Part shown: positions 39,122 through 47,885 of the stretch, piece by piece
Numbering within the stretch: position 1 is the first letter of the stretch
Layout: every line of letters starts with the position of its first letter
Notes under the pieces: generated by a model
Seen by the model: the letters and a program-made list of their open reading frames with translations, nothing else
Databases searched by the model: none
Told to the model about the DNA's origin: nothing
Translations under genes and position numbers: made by a program
Source of the DNA: Pannonibacter sp. SL95
GTDB taxonomy: Bacteria > Pseudomonadota > Alphaproteobacteria > Rhizobiales > Stappiaceae
Direction: 5' to 3'
Assembly: GCF_026672425.1 (NCBI RefSeq)
Contig: NZ_JAPPRC010000003.1
Location: 602,501-666,500 of the forward strand
Length of the DNA: 64,000 nt

Positions 39122-40849
39122 GTGAACGCTCTCGAAGCCACGCATTATGACAAGGTCCGCAACATCTTCGACATCCTGCATGGCAAGGCGGAGGCGGATC
39201 TTCTGCTGAAGAACCTCAACATCCTCGATGTGCATGGCGAGACGGTCTACCAGGGTTCGATCCTGGTTCATGACAAGCGCATCATCGCGCTGTCGCCGGA
39301 CGAGAGCATCCTCAAGGTGCGCGAGGTTTTCGACGGCAAGGGGCTTTACGCAATTCCCGGCCTGATCGATGCGCATATCCACTTCGAGTCGCAGCTTGCC
39401 CATCCGACGGCGCTGGCCGAGGCGATGGTGCCCTGTGGCACCACGACCATCTACGCCGAATGCCTCGACCTCTTGAGCGCGGCCGGTGAGGAAGGCGTTG
39501 AAGCAGCGACGGCACTGTTCAAGGACTATGACAAGCTGCCCTACCGCCTGTTCGCCTTTGCTCCGGGTAAGAAGACGGCAGCCCATGTCACCCAGGCGGT
39601 GCTGCAGATGGAACCGGTGATCGGTCTCGGCGAGTTCGAGCACTTCACCTATTCCTCCGGCAACGACGATGACTTCCGCAAGGCGGCCTGGGTGCGGGCC
39701 AAGGGCGGTTTCATGAACGGCCACTGGGGTGTCACCGCCCTGTCCGACATGGTGCTGAACTACCTGCCGGCAATCGGCGTCTCCAACAACCACGACGTCT
39801 GGAACGAGGACGACATCGAGAAGTCGATCCGCTACGGCTTCCCGACCCACATCAAGTTCGGCGTCGGCTCCGCAGAAGTGATCAAGGTGCTGCTGCGCGC
39901 CATCGTCGACCGCAAGTGGCCGACGGACAACTTCATGCTCTGCACAGACAACATCTCGGTCGAGCGGCTGCTGAAGTCGGGCCACATGGACTGGATCATC
40001 GGGGTCTGCGCCGACATGGGCATCAACCCGATCCATGCCATCAAGATGGCCACCTACAACACCGCCCGCTCCTTCCACATGGAAGACCAGATCGGCTCGC
40101 TGACGCCCGGCAAGTTCGCTGACATCGTGCTCACCGACAGCCTGTCGCGCATCAACCCGCTCTACGTGTTCAAGGACGGCGAGCTGGTCGCGAAGGACCG
40201 CAAGCTGCTGAAGAATGCCGAGATCGACTACTCGGGCATGTGCAAGGACGGCGTGCCTGGTCTTGCCTCGCTCGAAGCCAGCCAGCTCGACATCGTGCCG
40301 CTGGAGATCTCGGCTGATGGTACGCAGGCCAAGGTCTATCTCTTCGACGTCTATGGCCGTGGTCACGCCAAGTTCTACCAGGAAGTCTGGGTGCCCTATC
40401 GCGACGGCAAGGTCGTGCCGGAGCTGGACGGTGTGCGCTACAGCCGCATTTCCGTCGTGCAGCGCTATCCCAAGGCGGACCGGCATGTTGTCAACGGCCT
40501 GTTCAAGGGCGTCTCGATCGAGAGCGGGGCCGTTGCCACGTTCTGGCCGGCACCCAAGCCCTATTTCGTGGCCATTGGCAACGACAGCGCGGAGATGTGC
40601 CATTGCCTGAAGCAGGTGGATGGCTACTCCGGTGCCTGCGTGGTCACCGAAAACCTGCAGCAGAAAGCTGTCATGCCGCTCGAGATCTACGGCGTCATGG
40701 CCAACATGACCGTCGCTGAACTGACGGCTGCGGCCAGCTCCATCGATGCGGCGCTGGAAGCGCTCGGTAATCGCAACGAGGGTGAGCCGGTCGTCAACAA
40801 GCTGCTCAGCCTGTTCATCTCGCTGCACCGCTTCCGCTTCATGGTTTGA
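39122..40849 (+). CDS. Adenine-deaminase-like amidohydrolase
   Basis: 575 residues, similar in length and architecture to AdeC (588 in E. coli). Visible are the metal-binding PGLIDAHIHFES, a GLGEF glutamate, MLCTDN, and the C-terminal MATYNTARSFHMEDQIGSLTPGKFADIVL. The motif DPHEIxN that follows GxTT in adenine deaminases is replaced by AECLDLLSAAG, so adenine may not be the substrate. GTG 39122 with AAGGAGG 7 bases upstream is the start; the longer upstream frame covers the promoter region. It is divergent from a LysR gene and followed by a membrane protein gene. Confidence 0.85.
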   Translation: MNALEATHYDKVRNIFDILHGKAEADLLLKNLNILDVHGETVYQGSILVHDKRIIALSPDESILKVREVFDGKGLYAIPGLIDAHIHFESQLAHPTALAEAMVPCGTTTIYAECLDLLSAAGEEGVEAATALFKDYDKLPYRLFAFAPGKKTAAHVTQAVLQMEPVIGLGEFEHFTYSSGNDDDFRKAAWVRAKGGFMNGHWGVTALSDMVLNYLPAIGVSNNHDVWNEDDIEKSIRYGFPTHIKFGVGSAEVIKVLLRAIVDRKWPTDNFMLCTDNISVERLLKSGHMDWIIGVCADMGINPIHAIKMATYNTARSFHMEDQIGSLTPGKFADIVLTDSLSRINPLYVFKDGELVAKDRKLLKNAEIDYSGMCKDGVPGLASLEASQLDIVPLEISADGTQAKVYLFDVYGRGHAKFYQEVWVPYRDGKVVPELDGVRYSRISVVQRYPKADRHVVNGLFKGVSIESGAVATFWPAPKPYFVAIGNDSAEMCHCLKQVDGYSGACVVTENLQQKAVMPLEIYGVMANMTVAELTAAASSIDAALEALGNRNEGEPVVNKLLSLFISLHRFRFMV

Positions 40850-40868
40850 GCCGGCCTGAGGCGGACAG

Positions 40869-40907
40869 GGACACGTCCGGCCGGGCCGATGCCGGCCGGA
40901 CGTGTCC
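40869..40907 (+). terminator. Perfect 16-bp hairpin after the amidohydrolase gene
   Basis: The arms 40869-40884 and 40892-40907 are exactly complementary, with a 7-base loop. There is no T tract, so it may act as an mRNA 3' stabiliser or as partial attenuation before the membrane protein gene. Confidence 0.65.
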
Positions 40908-41084
40908 GCAAACGGATCACAGACTGCTTTTCACGAGGAATTCCAGCGGGACGCGCAGTGCCTGCTGGCTAAGCGGCGCCCAGCACGGCATCAGAGGACT
41001 GCGGCAAGCAGGCCAGCCGGGCGCCAGGATCAAACGGAGGAACCGGCCCCCGACGGGGGAGGCCGGATGGAACGGGAGGAAGGA

Positions 41085-41792
41085 ATGGCACAGAAACCTG
41101 GCGAGGCGGACATCCTCGACACCGGCAGCCTGATCCGGCGCTGGATCATGTATGTCGTCGGGATCTACATCCTGACATTCGGCGTGAGCCTCGCGATCCG
41201 CGCGGGCATCGGCATCTCGCCGCAGTCGAGCCTGACGCGCACCATGACGCTGGTGTTTCCGCCGCTGACGCAGGGCACCTACAATTTCATCCTTGAGCTG
41301 ATCATGCTGGCGCTGACCTATCTGGTCATGCCGAAGGACTTCAAGATCACGGCGTTCTTCTCGCTGGTGCCTGCCTTCGTGCTGGCGGTGTTCCTTGATC
41401 TGAACCTGATGCTGACCGAATTCATCAAGCTGGAGCTTTATCAGGCCAAGGTGGCACTGCTGGTGTTCGCCGATGCGGCCCTGGCCTTCGGTCTGTTCCT
41501 GATGATCATTGCCAATCTGGTGCTGATGCCGGTGGACATGTTCGTCAACACCATCTGCAAGCGCACCGGCTGGAAGTGGGGCAACATCAAGACCGGCTTC
41601 GACTGCACCCTGCTCCTGACCTCGGCCTGCATCGGCCTCGCGTTCTTGGGCGAAGTGAAGTTCATCCGCGAAGGCACGATCATCAACGCGATCCTGATCG
41701 GCCAGTACATCCGGCTCTATTTCTTCATCTACCGGCGTTTCAAGGCCTCCAAGGCTGTTGCAGCCGAAACCGTCCCGGTCACAACGAACTGA
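41085..41792 (+). CDS. YczE/YitT-like integral membrane protein (DUF6198-like)
   Basis: 235 residues with about five to six membrane segments. GIYILTFGVSLAIRAGIGISP near the N-terminus and the loop MPVDMFVNTICKRTGWKWGNIKTGFD resemble YczE/YyaS-type proteins, some of which are suspected transporters; function unknown. ATG 41085 has an ideal GGAGGAAGG just upstream; an in-frame ATG at 41067 is less well placed. It follows the amidohydrolase in the same direction after 235 bases, so it may move that enzyme's substrate or product. Confidence 0.8.
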   Translation: MAQKPGEADILDTGSLIRRWIMYVVGIYILTFGVSLAIRAGIGISPQSSLTRTMTLVFPPLTQGTYNFILELIMLALTYLVMPKDFKITAFFSLVPAFVLAVFLDLNLMLTEFIKLELYQAKVALLVFADAALAFGLFLMIIANLVLMPVDMFVNTICKRTGWKWGNIKTGFDCTLLLTSACIGLAFLGEVKFIREGTIINAILIGQYIRLYFFIYRRFKASKAVAAETVPVTTN

Positions 41793-41820
41793 CCAGCCCC
41801 ATCCGATCACGAAACCAAAA

Positions 41821-41845
41821 GGGAGGGCACCGGCGGTGTCCTCCC
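41821..41845. terminator. Bidirectional-type hairpin
   Basis: An 11-base-pair stem (GGGAGGGCACC/GGTGTCCTCCC, one G-T pair) with a 3-base loop lies between the converging membrane protein gene (+) and TPR gene (-), preceded by CCAAAA and followed by TTCATCGTTCT. Confidence 0.6.
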
Positions 41846-41862
41846 TTCATCGTTCTGCCGTG

Positions 41863-42399
41863 TCAGCCGCCCGCGGTCGCGACGGTCTCCGACAGCGACT
41901 GGTAGGTGTCGCAAGTGGTGCCGCAGCGTGCCGCGATTTCGGCGAGCTGTGCCTTTGCGCCAGCCAGGTCGCCCATCTCCACCAGCGCTTCGCCCATGTA
42001 CTCGCGCACAAGGACGTAATCCGGATCGATGCGCAGCGCTTCGCGGTAGTAGCCAAGACCGACGAGAACCCGGCCGAGCTTGCGGTTGGCGTAGCCGAGA
42101 TAGTTCAGGACGCGTTTGTCGTCCTTGTCATCGGCCAGCGACAGGATGATGATCGCTTCCTCGTACCGTCCGGCCAGCGCCAGATCGCGGCCAGCTTCAT
42201 AGACGGAATCCTGATCAAGACCCGACTGTGCCTTGATGCACTTGCCGGTCTTCTTGTCCCAGATCTCGCCCTTCTTGCAGTTCTGCACGGTCGGGCTCGG
42301 CTCGCTGCCGCCGCCACTGTCCCCGGCTGCCATCGCAAGGCCGGACCCTGCCAGGACCAGCCCGAGACCGCCCACCACCGCCATCGCTATCGCTCGCAT
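41863..42399 (-). CDS. Secreted TPR-repeat protein
   Basis: 178 residues. A signal peptide (MRAIAMAVVGGLGLVLAGSGLAMA) is followed by a short linker with a cysteine pair (NCKKGEIWDKKTGKC), then tetratricopeptide-like helices (about 70-150; EAGRDLALAGRYEEAI and ALRIDPDYVLVREYMGEALVEMGDLAGA) and a C-terminal CGTTC. It is probably a periplasmic scaffold. Partner unknown. ATG 42399 was chosen for the signal peptide. Confidence 0.82.
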   Translation of the reverse strand: MRAIAMAVVGGLGLVLAGSGLAMAAGDSGGGSEPSPTVQNCKKGEIWDKKTGKCIKAQSGLDQDSVYEAGRDLALAGRYEEAIIILSLADDKDDKRVLNYLGYANRKLGRVLVGLGYYREALRIDPDYVLVREYMGEALVEMGDLAGAKAQLAEIAARCGTTCDTYQSLSETVATAGG

Positions 42400-42515
42400 T
42401 CTTCCGCTCCCGTCGCTCTGTCCACCCGGCTTCCGCCGCGTTCCTGACAATCTAGCGCAAGCTATGCCAACGCCTAGTGACGCGCGACACAGGGCCGATC
42501 ACACCTGCGGGAGCA

Positions 42516-44603
42516 TCAGATGGCGAGCGGGAAAACCAGTTCGACTGTCGTGCCGCGATCCGGTGCAGAAAAGATGCGGGCATCGCCACCGCTCTGGCGC
42601 ATGAAGCCATAGACCACGGCAAGGCCAAGGCCCGCTCCGCCTTCACCAGTACGGGTGGTAAAATAGGGCTCGAATGCCTTGTCGACTTCCTCGGCGGTCA
42701 TGCCCTTTCCGTCATCCGTGACAGATACGACGAGGTCGGCGTCATCCTGACGGCAGCGGAGACTGATTGTCCCGCCGTCGGGACAGGCCGCTGCCGCATT
42801 GAGGCACAGGTTCAGGATCGACTGCTCGAAAGGAGCTGGATCGATCATAGCGGGGGGCAAAGGGCCGCTTTCGATCAACTGTATGCTGCAGCGGGATCCA
42901 ACTGCGATCTCCAGAACATCGATCATGCCGCGCAGAATGCCGGGTACGTCATGCGAGCCCGGATTGATCGGCTGCTGGCTCCCGACGGACAGCATGCTCA
43001 TGGCAAGGGACCGCCCGCGATCGGCGGCCTTGCGGATCCGCGCGATATGCCGCTTTTGGCGCTCATTGAAGGTCTCGTCACGTTCGAGCAGCCCGAGGCT
43101 GCCGGTGATGATGCCGATCATGTTGCCCACCTCGTGACTGACCTGGTGAGTCATGCGCATGATGCCATCAAGTCTCTGTGCCTTCGCGGTCTCCGCTTCA
43201 CGGCGGTCCATATCCGTAATGTCGCGGGCAAGAAGGATCACCCCGCCATCGCTTTGCCGAGACAGGGACAGTTCGGTCACCAGACCATCGTCGCTGCGGT
43301 GGCGCAGAGCCTTGGCTCCTACAAGAAGGCCGGGATCGCCTCCATCCGGGAGCAAGGCAGCGTCGATTTCCGTAATCCCTGCCACAAAGCGGCGGAGCGG
43401 CAGCTTGCGCGCAGAGCCCTTGTGTCCGACCAGTTCGATGACACGCCGGTTCATCGTCACCGGTGTGCCTGTTGCATCAAAAATCGCGATCCCTTCATTC
43501 ATGCTCCGGAAAGTCGAGCGAATGGTGCGGGCGGCGGCTTCTGCCGTCCTGCGCAGACGTGTCACGCGGTCGACGCTGTCCCGAAAGGCGCGGAATGCGT
43601 CGAGCAACTGCACCAGCTCGCTCTCATTGCCTCTGTAGTCCGGTGGGCCGATGTCCTTCTGTCCCTTGGCCAGAGCGTTCATGCCATGCGACAGGGTGAC
43701 AATGCCGCGCGACACGCGCATGACCGACCGGATCGACAGAAAAGCAAGGACCATGACCAGCAATGTTGCGATAGCCACCAGCGCCAGCAACCGTTCCAGT
43801 GTCCGTGTCGTCGAACGGAATGCGTCGTTCAGGGCTCGTGTGACGAGTTCCGTTTCAGCCTCCGCTGCTTCCGAGAGTTCCCGGGCCACCGTGTTGAGCC
43901 GCGCGACGGACGAGCGGATGGCAAACATCTCCAGCAGGTAATCCGTCTGCGCCTCAAACACCCGCTCATACGGGAGCAGTTTCGAGCCCGGCAGTGATGG
44001 GGGACCAGCTTCCAGTGCGGGGGGCGTTGTCTCGGCGACAAAGCGGCGCCGCAGTTCCCCAAGCTGGAACAAGCTGTCAGAGGTCGATGCCGACTGGGCC
44101 AACGCATTCAGCCGCCGCCGCAGATCGGCATTGGCGATGCCATCGCCGAGGGCCACTTCGCTCAGGGCCGAGGCAGCCCTCGCCTTGTGCGACTGGGCAA
44201 GGTCTGCCTTGCCGGCAAGATCGAGCGTATCCAGACGGATCGTGGCCAACAGGCCAGCAATCGCACTCTCTCCGGCGCTGCGGCCGGATGCGGCCGTACC
44301 AAGGGTTTCCAGCAGCGTATCGACCTGGACCACCAGCGCCCGGCTCTTGCTGGAGACACGATACGGCGACGTTGCGTTCATCAGGAAAGGAGCGCTGGAC
44401 ACCAGATCGGAGACCTGACGCGACACCAGAGCTGCCTTGGCGAGACTGGAATAGGCGGCAAGACCATTGGCGGCCATTTCATCGCGAGCCCGCGACAGGC
44501 CAAAGATGGAGATCGCAGAAAGGCTAATGACCAGTGCACAGATGAACGCGATTGCGAAGGGGAGCCGGAATGCGATGGAGCGCAGGAAAGGCCGGCTGAT
44601 CAC
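42516..44603 (-). CDS. Membrane sensor histidine kinase
   Basis: 695 residues. A first membrane segment (near 15-37) precedes a large helical periplasmic sensor region (about 40-265). A second membrane segment (TLERLLALVAIATLLVMVLAFL) leads to a HAMP linker and a PAS-like domain (about 350-465). The H-box is MTHQVSHEVGNMIGII (about 485-500), followed by an HATPase domain with LNLCLNAAAACPDGG, VTDDGKGM and GAGLGLAVVYG. The gene overlaps the response regulator stop by ATGA. The partner regulator and the adjacent Afu-like importer suggest it controls uptake of that importer's ligand, perhaps through contact with the periplasmic protein encoded at 45571. Confidence 0.92.
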   Translation of the reverse strand: MISRPFLRSIAFRLPFAIAFICALVISLSAISIFGLSRARDEMAANGLAAYSSLAKAALVSRQVSDLVSSAPFLMNATSPYRVSSKSRALVVQVDTLLETLGTAASGRSAGESAIAGLLATIRLDTLDLAGKADLAQSHKARAASALSEVALGDGIANADLRRRLNALAQSASTSDSLFQLGELRRRFVAETTPPALEAGPPSLPGSKLLPYERVFEAQTDYLLEMFAIRSSVARLNTVARELSEAAEAETELVTRALNDAFRSTTRTLERLLALVAIATLLVMVLAFLSIRSVMRVSRGIVTLSHGMNALAKGQKDIGPPDYRGNESELVQLLDAFRAFRDSVDRVTRLRRTAEAAARTIRSTFRSMNEGIAIFDATGTPVTMNRRVIELVGHKGSARKLPLRRFVAGITEIDAALLPDGGDPGLLVGAKALRHRSDDGLVTELSLSRQSDGGVILLARDITDMDRREAETAKAQRLDGIMRMTHQVSHEVGNMIGIITGSLGLLERDETFNERQKRHIARIRKAADRGRSLAMSMLSVGSQQPINPGSHDVPGILRGMIDVLEIAVGSRCSIQLIESGPLPPAMIDPAPFEQSILNLCLNAAAACPDGGTISLRCRQDDADLVVSVTDDGKGMTAEEVDKAFEPYFTTRTGEGGAGLGLAVVYGFMRQSGGDARIFSAPDRGTTVELVFPLAI

Positions 44604-45355
44604 GAAGCTGCCTCACCAGGGCCCGTGCTCAGAATATAGCCTTTACCGCGCCGCGTCTTGATGTGGCTGGGCAGATCGGGATTGCGCTCGATCTTGCGCC
44701 GCAGGCGCAGCACCAGAACATCGACGTTGCGATCGATATGGCGGTCCGTTTCCGCGCCCAGACGCGCCAGGATCTGCGTACGGCTGACCGGCTGGTTTGG
44801 CGTTGCGGCCAGAATCTCCAGGAGCGAAAACTCTGCTGTCGTCAGCGTCCGGCTCGGGTCCGCACGACACACGGCACGCCGGTTCCTGAGGTCAATGGCC
44901 CAGTCGCCGAGGATCAGCCCACCCGCGACCGCGCCCGTCGTCTCTGCATGGCGATCAGGATCTCGCTCTGCCCTGAGGGCGGGAACTGTCCGGCGCAGCA
45001 CAGCCTTGATCCGCGCAGTCAGCTCGATCGGTTCGAACGGCTTGACGACATAGTCGTCTGCCGCCGTTTCCAATCCCAGCACCCGGTCAGCGGCGCTGCC
45101 GGCGGCGGTCACCATGACAATGCCGACATCGGTTTCTGCGCGCAGGCGCTGGGCAAAGGCCCGGCCCGATGTGCCCGGCAGATTGTGATCGACCAGCACA
45201 AGCTCTATCCGCTCGCGCTCAAGCACAAGCCTTGCGTCTTCTGCCGATGCGGCACAGACGGGTGTCCATCCCTCCGCTTCGACGAGATCGGCAATCAGCT
45301 CGGCCATGTCCGGATCGTCCTCCACGATCAGGATCCTAACCTTCTGTGTCTGCAC
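44600..45355 (-). CDS. OmpR-family response regulator
   Basis: 251 residues. The receiver domain (about 1-120) has the acidic pocket E12-D13-D14, phosphoacceptor D56 and K105 in VVKPFEP. An OmpR/PhoB winged-helix DNA-binding domain (about 155-245) includes LTTAEFSLLEILAATPNQPVSR. It is the first gene of the minus-strand regulator-kinase pair, divergent from the binding-protein gene at 45571. Three tandem 9-base repeats in the shared promoter region are its likely binding site. Confidence 0.94.
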   Translation of the reverse strand: MQTQKVRILIVEDDPDMAELIADLVEAEGWTPVCAASAEDARLVLERERIELVLVDHNLPGTSGRAFAQRLRAETDVGIVMVTAAGSAADRVLGLETAADDYVVKPFEPIELTARIKAVLRRTVPALRAERDPDRHAETTGAVAGGLILGDWAIDLRNRRAVCRADPSRTLTTAEFSLLEILAATPNQPVSRTQILARLGAETDRHIDRNVDVLVLRLRRKIERNPDLPSHIKTRRGKGYILSTGPGEAAS

Positions 45356-45423
45356 TCCTCCGTCCTCCCGCCGATATCATATGCATGCTTGCGAGAGGGT
45401 GCAAAGCATTGGTTTTTCTTGCA

Positions 45424-45449
45424 AATGTAATATTTGTAATCTTTGTAAG
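45424..45449. promoter_or_regulatory. Three tandem 9-base direct repeats, likely response-regulator site
   Basis: TGTAA(T/G) occurs at 45426, 45435 and 45444, exactly 9 bases apart, in the divergent promoter region between the response regulator and the first binding-protein gene. Direct repeats of this kind are how OmpR-family regulators bind DNA, although their spacing is usually 10-11 bases. Confidence 0.6.
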
Positions 45450-45570
45450 GGCTGTCATGCATTCGTGCCCCTGGTGCAACATCGGTAACCATTCTTCCGT
45501 TGTCCGCCGCTGCAGTTCTGCCATTCTGGTGCCAGTCGCTGGAGAGGAACAGCGGTCTGGGGGGACAAAC

Positions 45571-46593
45571 GTGAGAGCCATGAGCGCCTTAGGCGCCGGG
45601 TTGGCCATTTGGCTGCTTGGCGCGGGCATGTGTCATTCTGCTGCCGTGCTCAACGTCCTTTGTGGCGTTGATGAAGCCTGGTGCGCAGCCATGCAAGCTG
45701 CCTATGAGCAGCAGTCCGGCCGCAAGATCGACATGATGCGCAAGAGCACCGGAGAGATCCTGGACGAGATCCGCGCTGGGCGTGGGGATCCGGTGGTCGA
45801 TGTCTGGTGGGGCGGGACTGGCGACACGCATCTCCAGGCTGCGGCAGAAGGCTTGCTTGCGCCCTACACGCCGGCCAACGCCGCAGATCTTCTTCCATGG
45901 GCGCGCAACTTCCACAGCCTGTCAGGTGGGCAGTCCATTGGCGTCTATGCCGGTGCTCTTGGCTTTGCCTACAATCAGGATCTTCTTGCTGCTCGGGGGC
46001 TTCCCGCACCAACTTGCTGGAACGACCTCACCAATCCTGCCTATCGCGGCCTGATCCAGATCGCCAATCCCAGTTCGTCTGGCACGGCTTTCACCGCGCT
46101 TGCGACACTCATTCAGCTTTTCGGTGAAGACGAGGCCTTTGCCTATCTCGGGCGGCTCGATCGCAACATCGCCGAATACACGAAGTCCGGCGCGGCGCCA
46201 GTCAAGGCAGCTGCGCGCGGGGAGACGCTGATCGGCATCTCCTTCATCCATGACGCTGTGACCCAGAAGCAGGCGGGTTCCCCGCTGGTCATCGTCGCTC
46301 CCTGCGAGGGAACGGGCTACGAGATCGGTGCCGTCAGCCTGGTGAGGGGGGCTCGTCATCTGGAGGAAGCTCAGCGCTTTGTTGCGTTTGCTCTCAGTCC
46401 CGAGGGGCAGGCAACAGGCGCGGCAGCCGGTCAGAACCAGGTCCCCGCCAACGCAAGGGCCGCCCTCCCGCTCGCCGCGCCGGACATCTCGCTCATTCGC
46501 ATGGTGGATTATGACTCCGCAACTTTCGGCTCGCCCGACCAGCGCAGCCGGTTGCTCCGGCGCTTTGCCAGTGAGATCCGCCTGATCAACTGA
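45571..46593 (+). CDS. Periplasmic binding protein, AfuA-like (first paralog)
   Basis: 340 residues: a signal peptide (LGAGLAIWLLGAGMCHSAA) followed by an iron/AfuA-type binding protein fold. It contains DVWWGGTGDTHLQAA, IANPSSSGTAFTALATL, FIHDAVTQKQ and PCEGTGYEIGAVS. It is clearly paralogous to the next gene. GTG 45571 with GGGGGA upstream is preferred over ATG 45580. It lies between the two-component genes and the main importer operon, so it may serve as the sensing partner of the kinase rather than, or as well as, a transport protein. Ligand unknown. Confidence 0.82.
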   Translation: MRAMSALGAGLAIWLLGAGMCHSAAVLNVLCGVDEAWCAAMQAAYEQQSGRKIDMMRKSTGEILDEIRAGRGDPVVDVWWGGTGDTHLQAAAEGLLAPYTPANAADLLPWARNFHSLSGGQSIGVYAGALGFAYNQDLLAARGLPAPTCWNDLTNPAYRGLIQIANPSSSGTAFTALATLIQLFGEDEAFAYLGRLDRNIAEYTKSGAAPVKAAARGETLIGISFIHDAVTQKQAGSPLVIVAPCEGTGYEIGAVSLVRGARHLEEAQRFVAFALSPEGQATGAAAGQNQVPANARAALPLAAPDISLIRMVDYDSATFGSPDQRSRLLRRFASEIRLIN

Positions 46594-46656
46594 GACTGTC
46601 GCTAGCAGCGTCAGTCAGACCGATCCCAAACCACCCCGATCAACGGGCCGCACCAA

Positions 46657-46699
46657 TTGCGGCGCCGAACGGACGAAGCTTGTCCGTTGGTGCCGCCAA
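46657..46699 (+). terminator. Long hairpin between the two binding-protein genes
   Basis: An imperfect stem of about 17 base pairs: AACGGAC/GTCCGTT at the loop end, extended by GGCGCC/GGTGCC and TTG(C)/(G)CCAA, with a 7-base loop. No T tract follows. Candidate attenuator or mRNA-processing element. Confidence 0.5.
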
Positions 46700-46776
46700 C
46701 CAGACCGCATCAGCGGCAACAGGCCCTGAGTGGGCCGCCAGACGAAGAACCGGATCCATCCGGAGGAGGAAACGAC

Positions 46777-47808
46777 ATGACATCGAAATCGATTGCCACC
46801 CTGATCGCCGCAGCCGCCGGCTCCCTGATGGCAGCCAGCGCGGCCGAGGCCGCCGGGGAACTCAACCTGATCTGCTCGGCCGATGTGGTCATTTGTGAGC
46901 AGATGCTGGGCGACTTCGAAAAGGCCCATGACGTGAAGGTCAATATGGTTCGCCTGTCGTCAGGCGAGACCTACGCCAAGGTCCGGGCTGAAGCGCGCAA
47001 TCCGAAGACGGATATCTGGTGGGGCGGTACGGGTGACCCGCATCTGCAGGCCGCTTCTGAAAACCTGACGCTGGAATACAAGTCGCCGATGCTTGATCAG
47101 CTGAACAGCTGGGCTGTGAAGCAGGCCGAAAGCTCGGGACACCGCACTGTCGGCGTTTACGCTGGTGCGCTCGGCTGGGGCTACAACACCGAGCTCTTCG
47201 CCAAGAAGGGTCTGAAGGAGCCGGTATGCTGGGCGGATTTGCTGGCGCCCGAGCTGAAGGGCGAGATCCAGATCGCCAACCCGAATTCATCCGGCACGGC
47301 CTATACCGCCCTGGCCTCGCTGGTGCAGATCATGGGCGAAGACAAGGCTTTCGAGTACCTCAAGAGCCTCAACGCCAACGTCTCCCAGTACACCAAGTCC
47401 GGCTCGGCTCCGGTGAAGGCCGCCGCGCGCGGCGAGGCAGGTCTGGGCATTGTCTTCATGCATGACGCTGTCGCCCAGACGGCAGAGGGCTTCCCCGTCA
47501 AATCCGTCGCCCCGTGCGAAGGCACTGGCTACGAGATCGGCTCCATGTCGATCATCAAGGGCGCGCGCAATCTCGATAATGCCAAGCTCTGGTACGACTG
47601 GGCGCTGAAGCCCGAGGTGCAGTCCCGCATGAAGGATGCCAAGTCCTTCCAGTTGCCGTCCAACAAGTCGGCCGAGATCCCGAAAGAAGCTCCTCGCTTC
47701 GAGGACATCAAGCTGATCGACTACGACTTCAAGACCTACAGCGACCCGGCCAAGCGCAAGGCGCTGCTGGAGCGCTGGGATCGCGAGATCGGCGCAATCG
47801 CCAACTGA
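46777..47808 (+). CDS. afuA: Periplasmic binding protein of Afu-type importer (second paralog)
   Basis: 343 residues: a signal peptide (IATLIAAAAGSLMAASAAEAA), then an AfuA/FbpA-like fold with DIWWGGTGDPHLQAA, IANPNSSGTAYTALASL, MHDAVAQT and PCEGTGYEIGSMS. AfuA of Actinobacillus and Citrobacter, long labelled ferric-binding, was shown to bind sugar phosphates. The HDA and PCEGTG motifs here fit that subgroup as I recall it. ATG 46777 is preceded by GGAGGAGG. The permease and ATPase genes follow directly. The symbol is tentative. Confidence 0.82.
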   Translation: MTSKSIATLIAAAAGSLMAASAAEAAGELNLICSADVVICEQMLGDFEKAHDVKVNMVRLSSGETYAKVRAEARNPKTDIWWGGTGDPHLQAASENLTLEYKSPMLDQLNSWAVKQAESSGHRTVGVYAGALGWGYNTELFAKKGLKEPVCWADLLAPELKGEIQIANPNSSGTAYTALASLVQIMGEDKAFEYLKSLNANVSQYTKSGSAPVKAAARGEAGLGIVFMHDAVAQTAEGFPVKSVAPCEGTGYEIGSMSIIKGARNLDNAKLWYDWALKPEVQSRMKDAKSFQLPSNKSAEIPKEAPRFEDIKLIDYDFKTYSDPAKRKALLERWDREIGAIAN

Positions 47809-47826
47809 GCTCACACGCGATGATGG

Positions 47827-47849
47827 CATCCGGGGCCACGCCCCGGATG
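47827..47849 (+). terminator. Hairpin between binding-protein and permease genes
   Basis: A perfect 10-base-pair stem (CATCCGGGGC/GCCCCGGATG) with a 3-base loop. Its sequence also resembles the ends of the palindromic repeats found at 52063 and 61821. Confidence 0.55.
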
Positions 47850-47885
47850 TCTCCTTCCAGAAAAACAATTAAGAACGGGCTGGCG

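Noticed and set aside
38975-40828. 617-codon minus-strand frame opposite the amidohydrolase
   Set aside because: Antisense shadow of a gene with visible catalytic motifs.
42477-43997. 506-codon plus-strand frame opposite the histidine kinase
   Set aside because: Antisense shadow; the kinase on the minus strand has all expected boxes.
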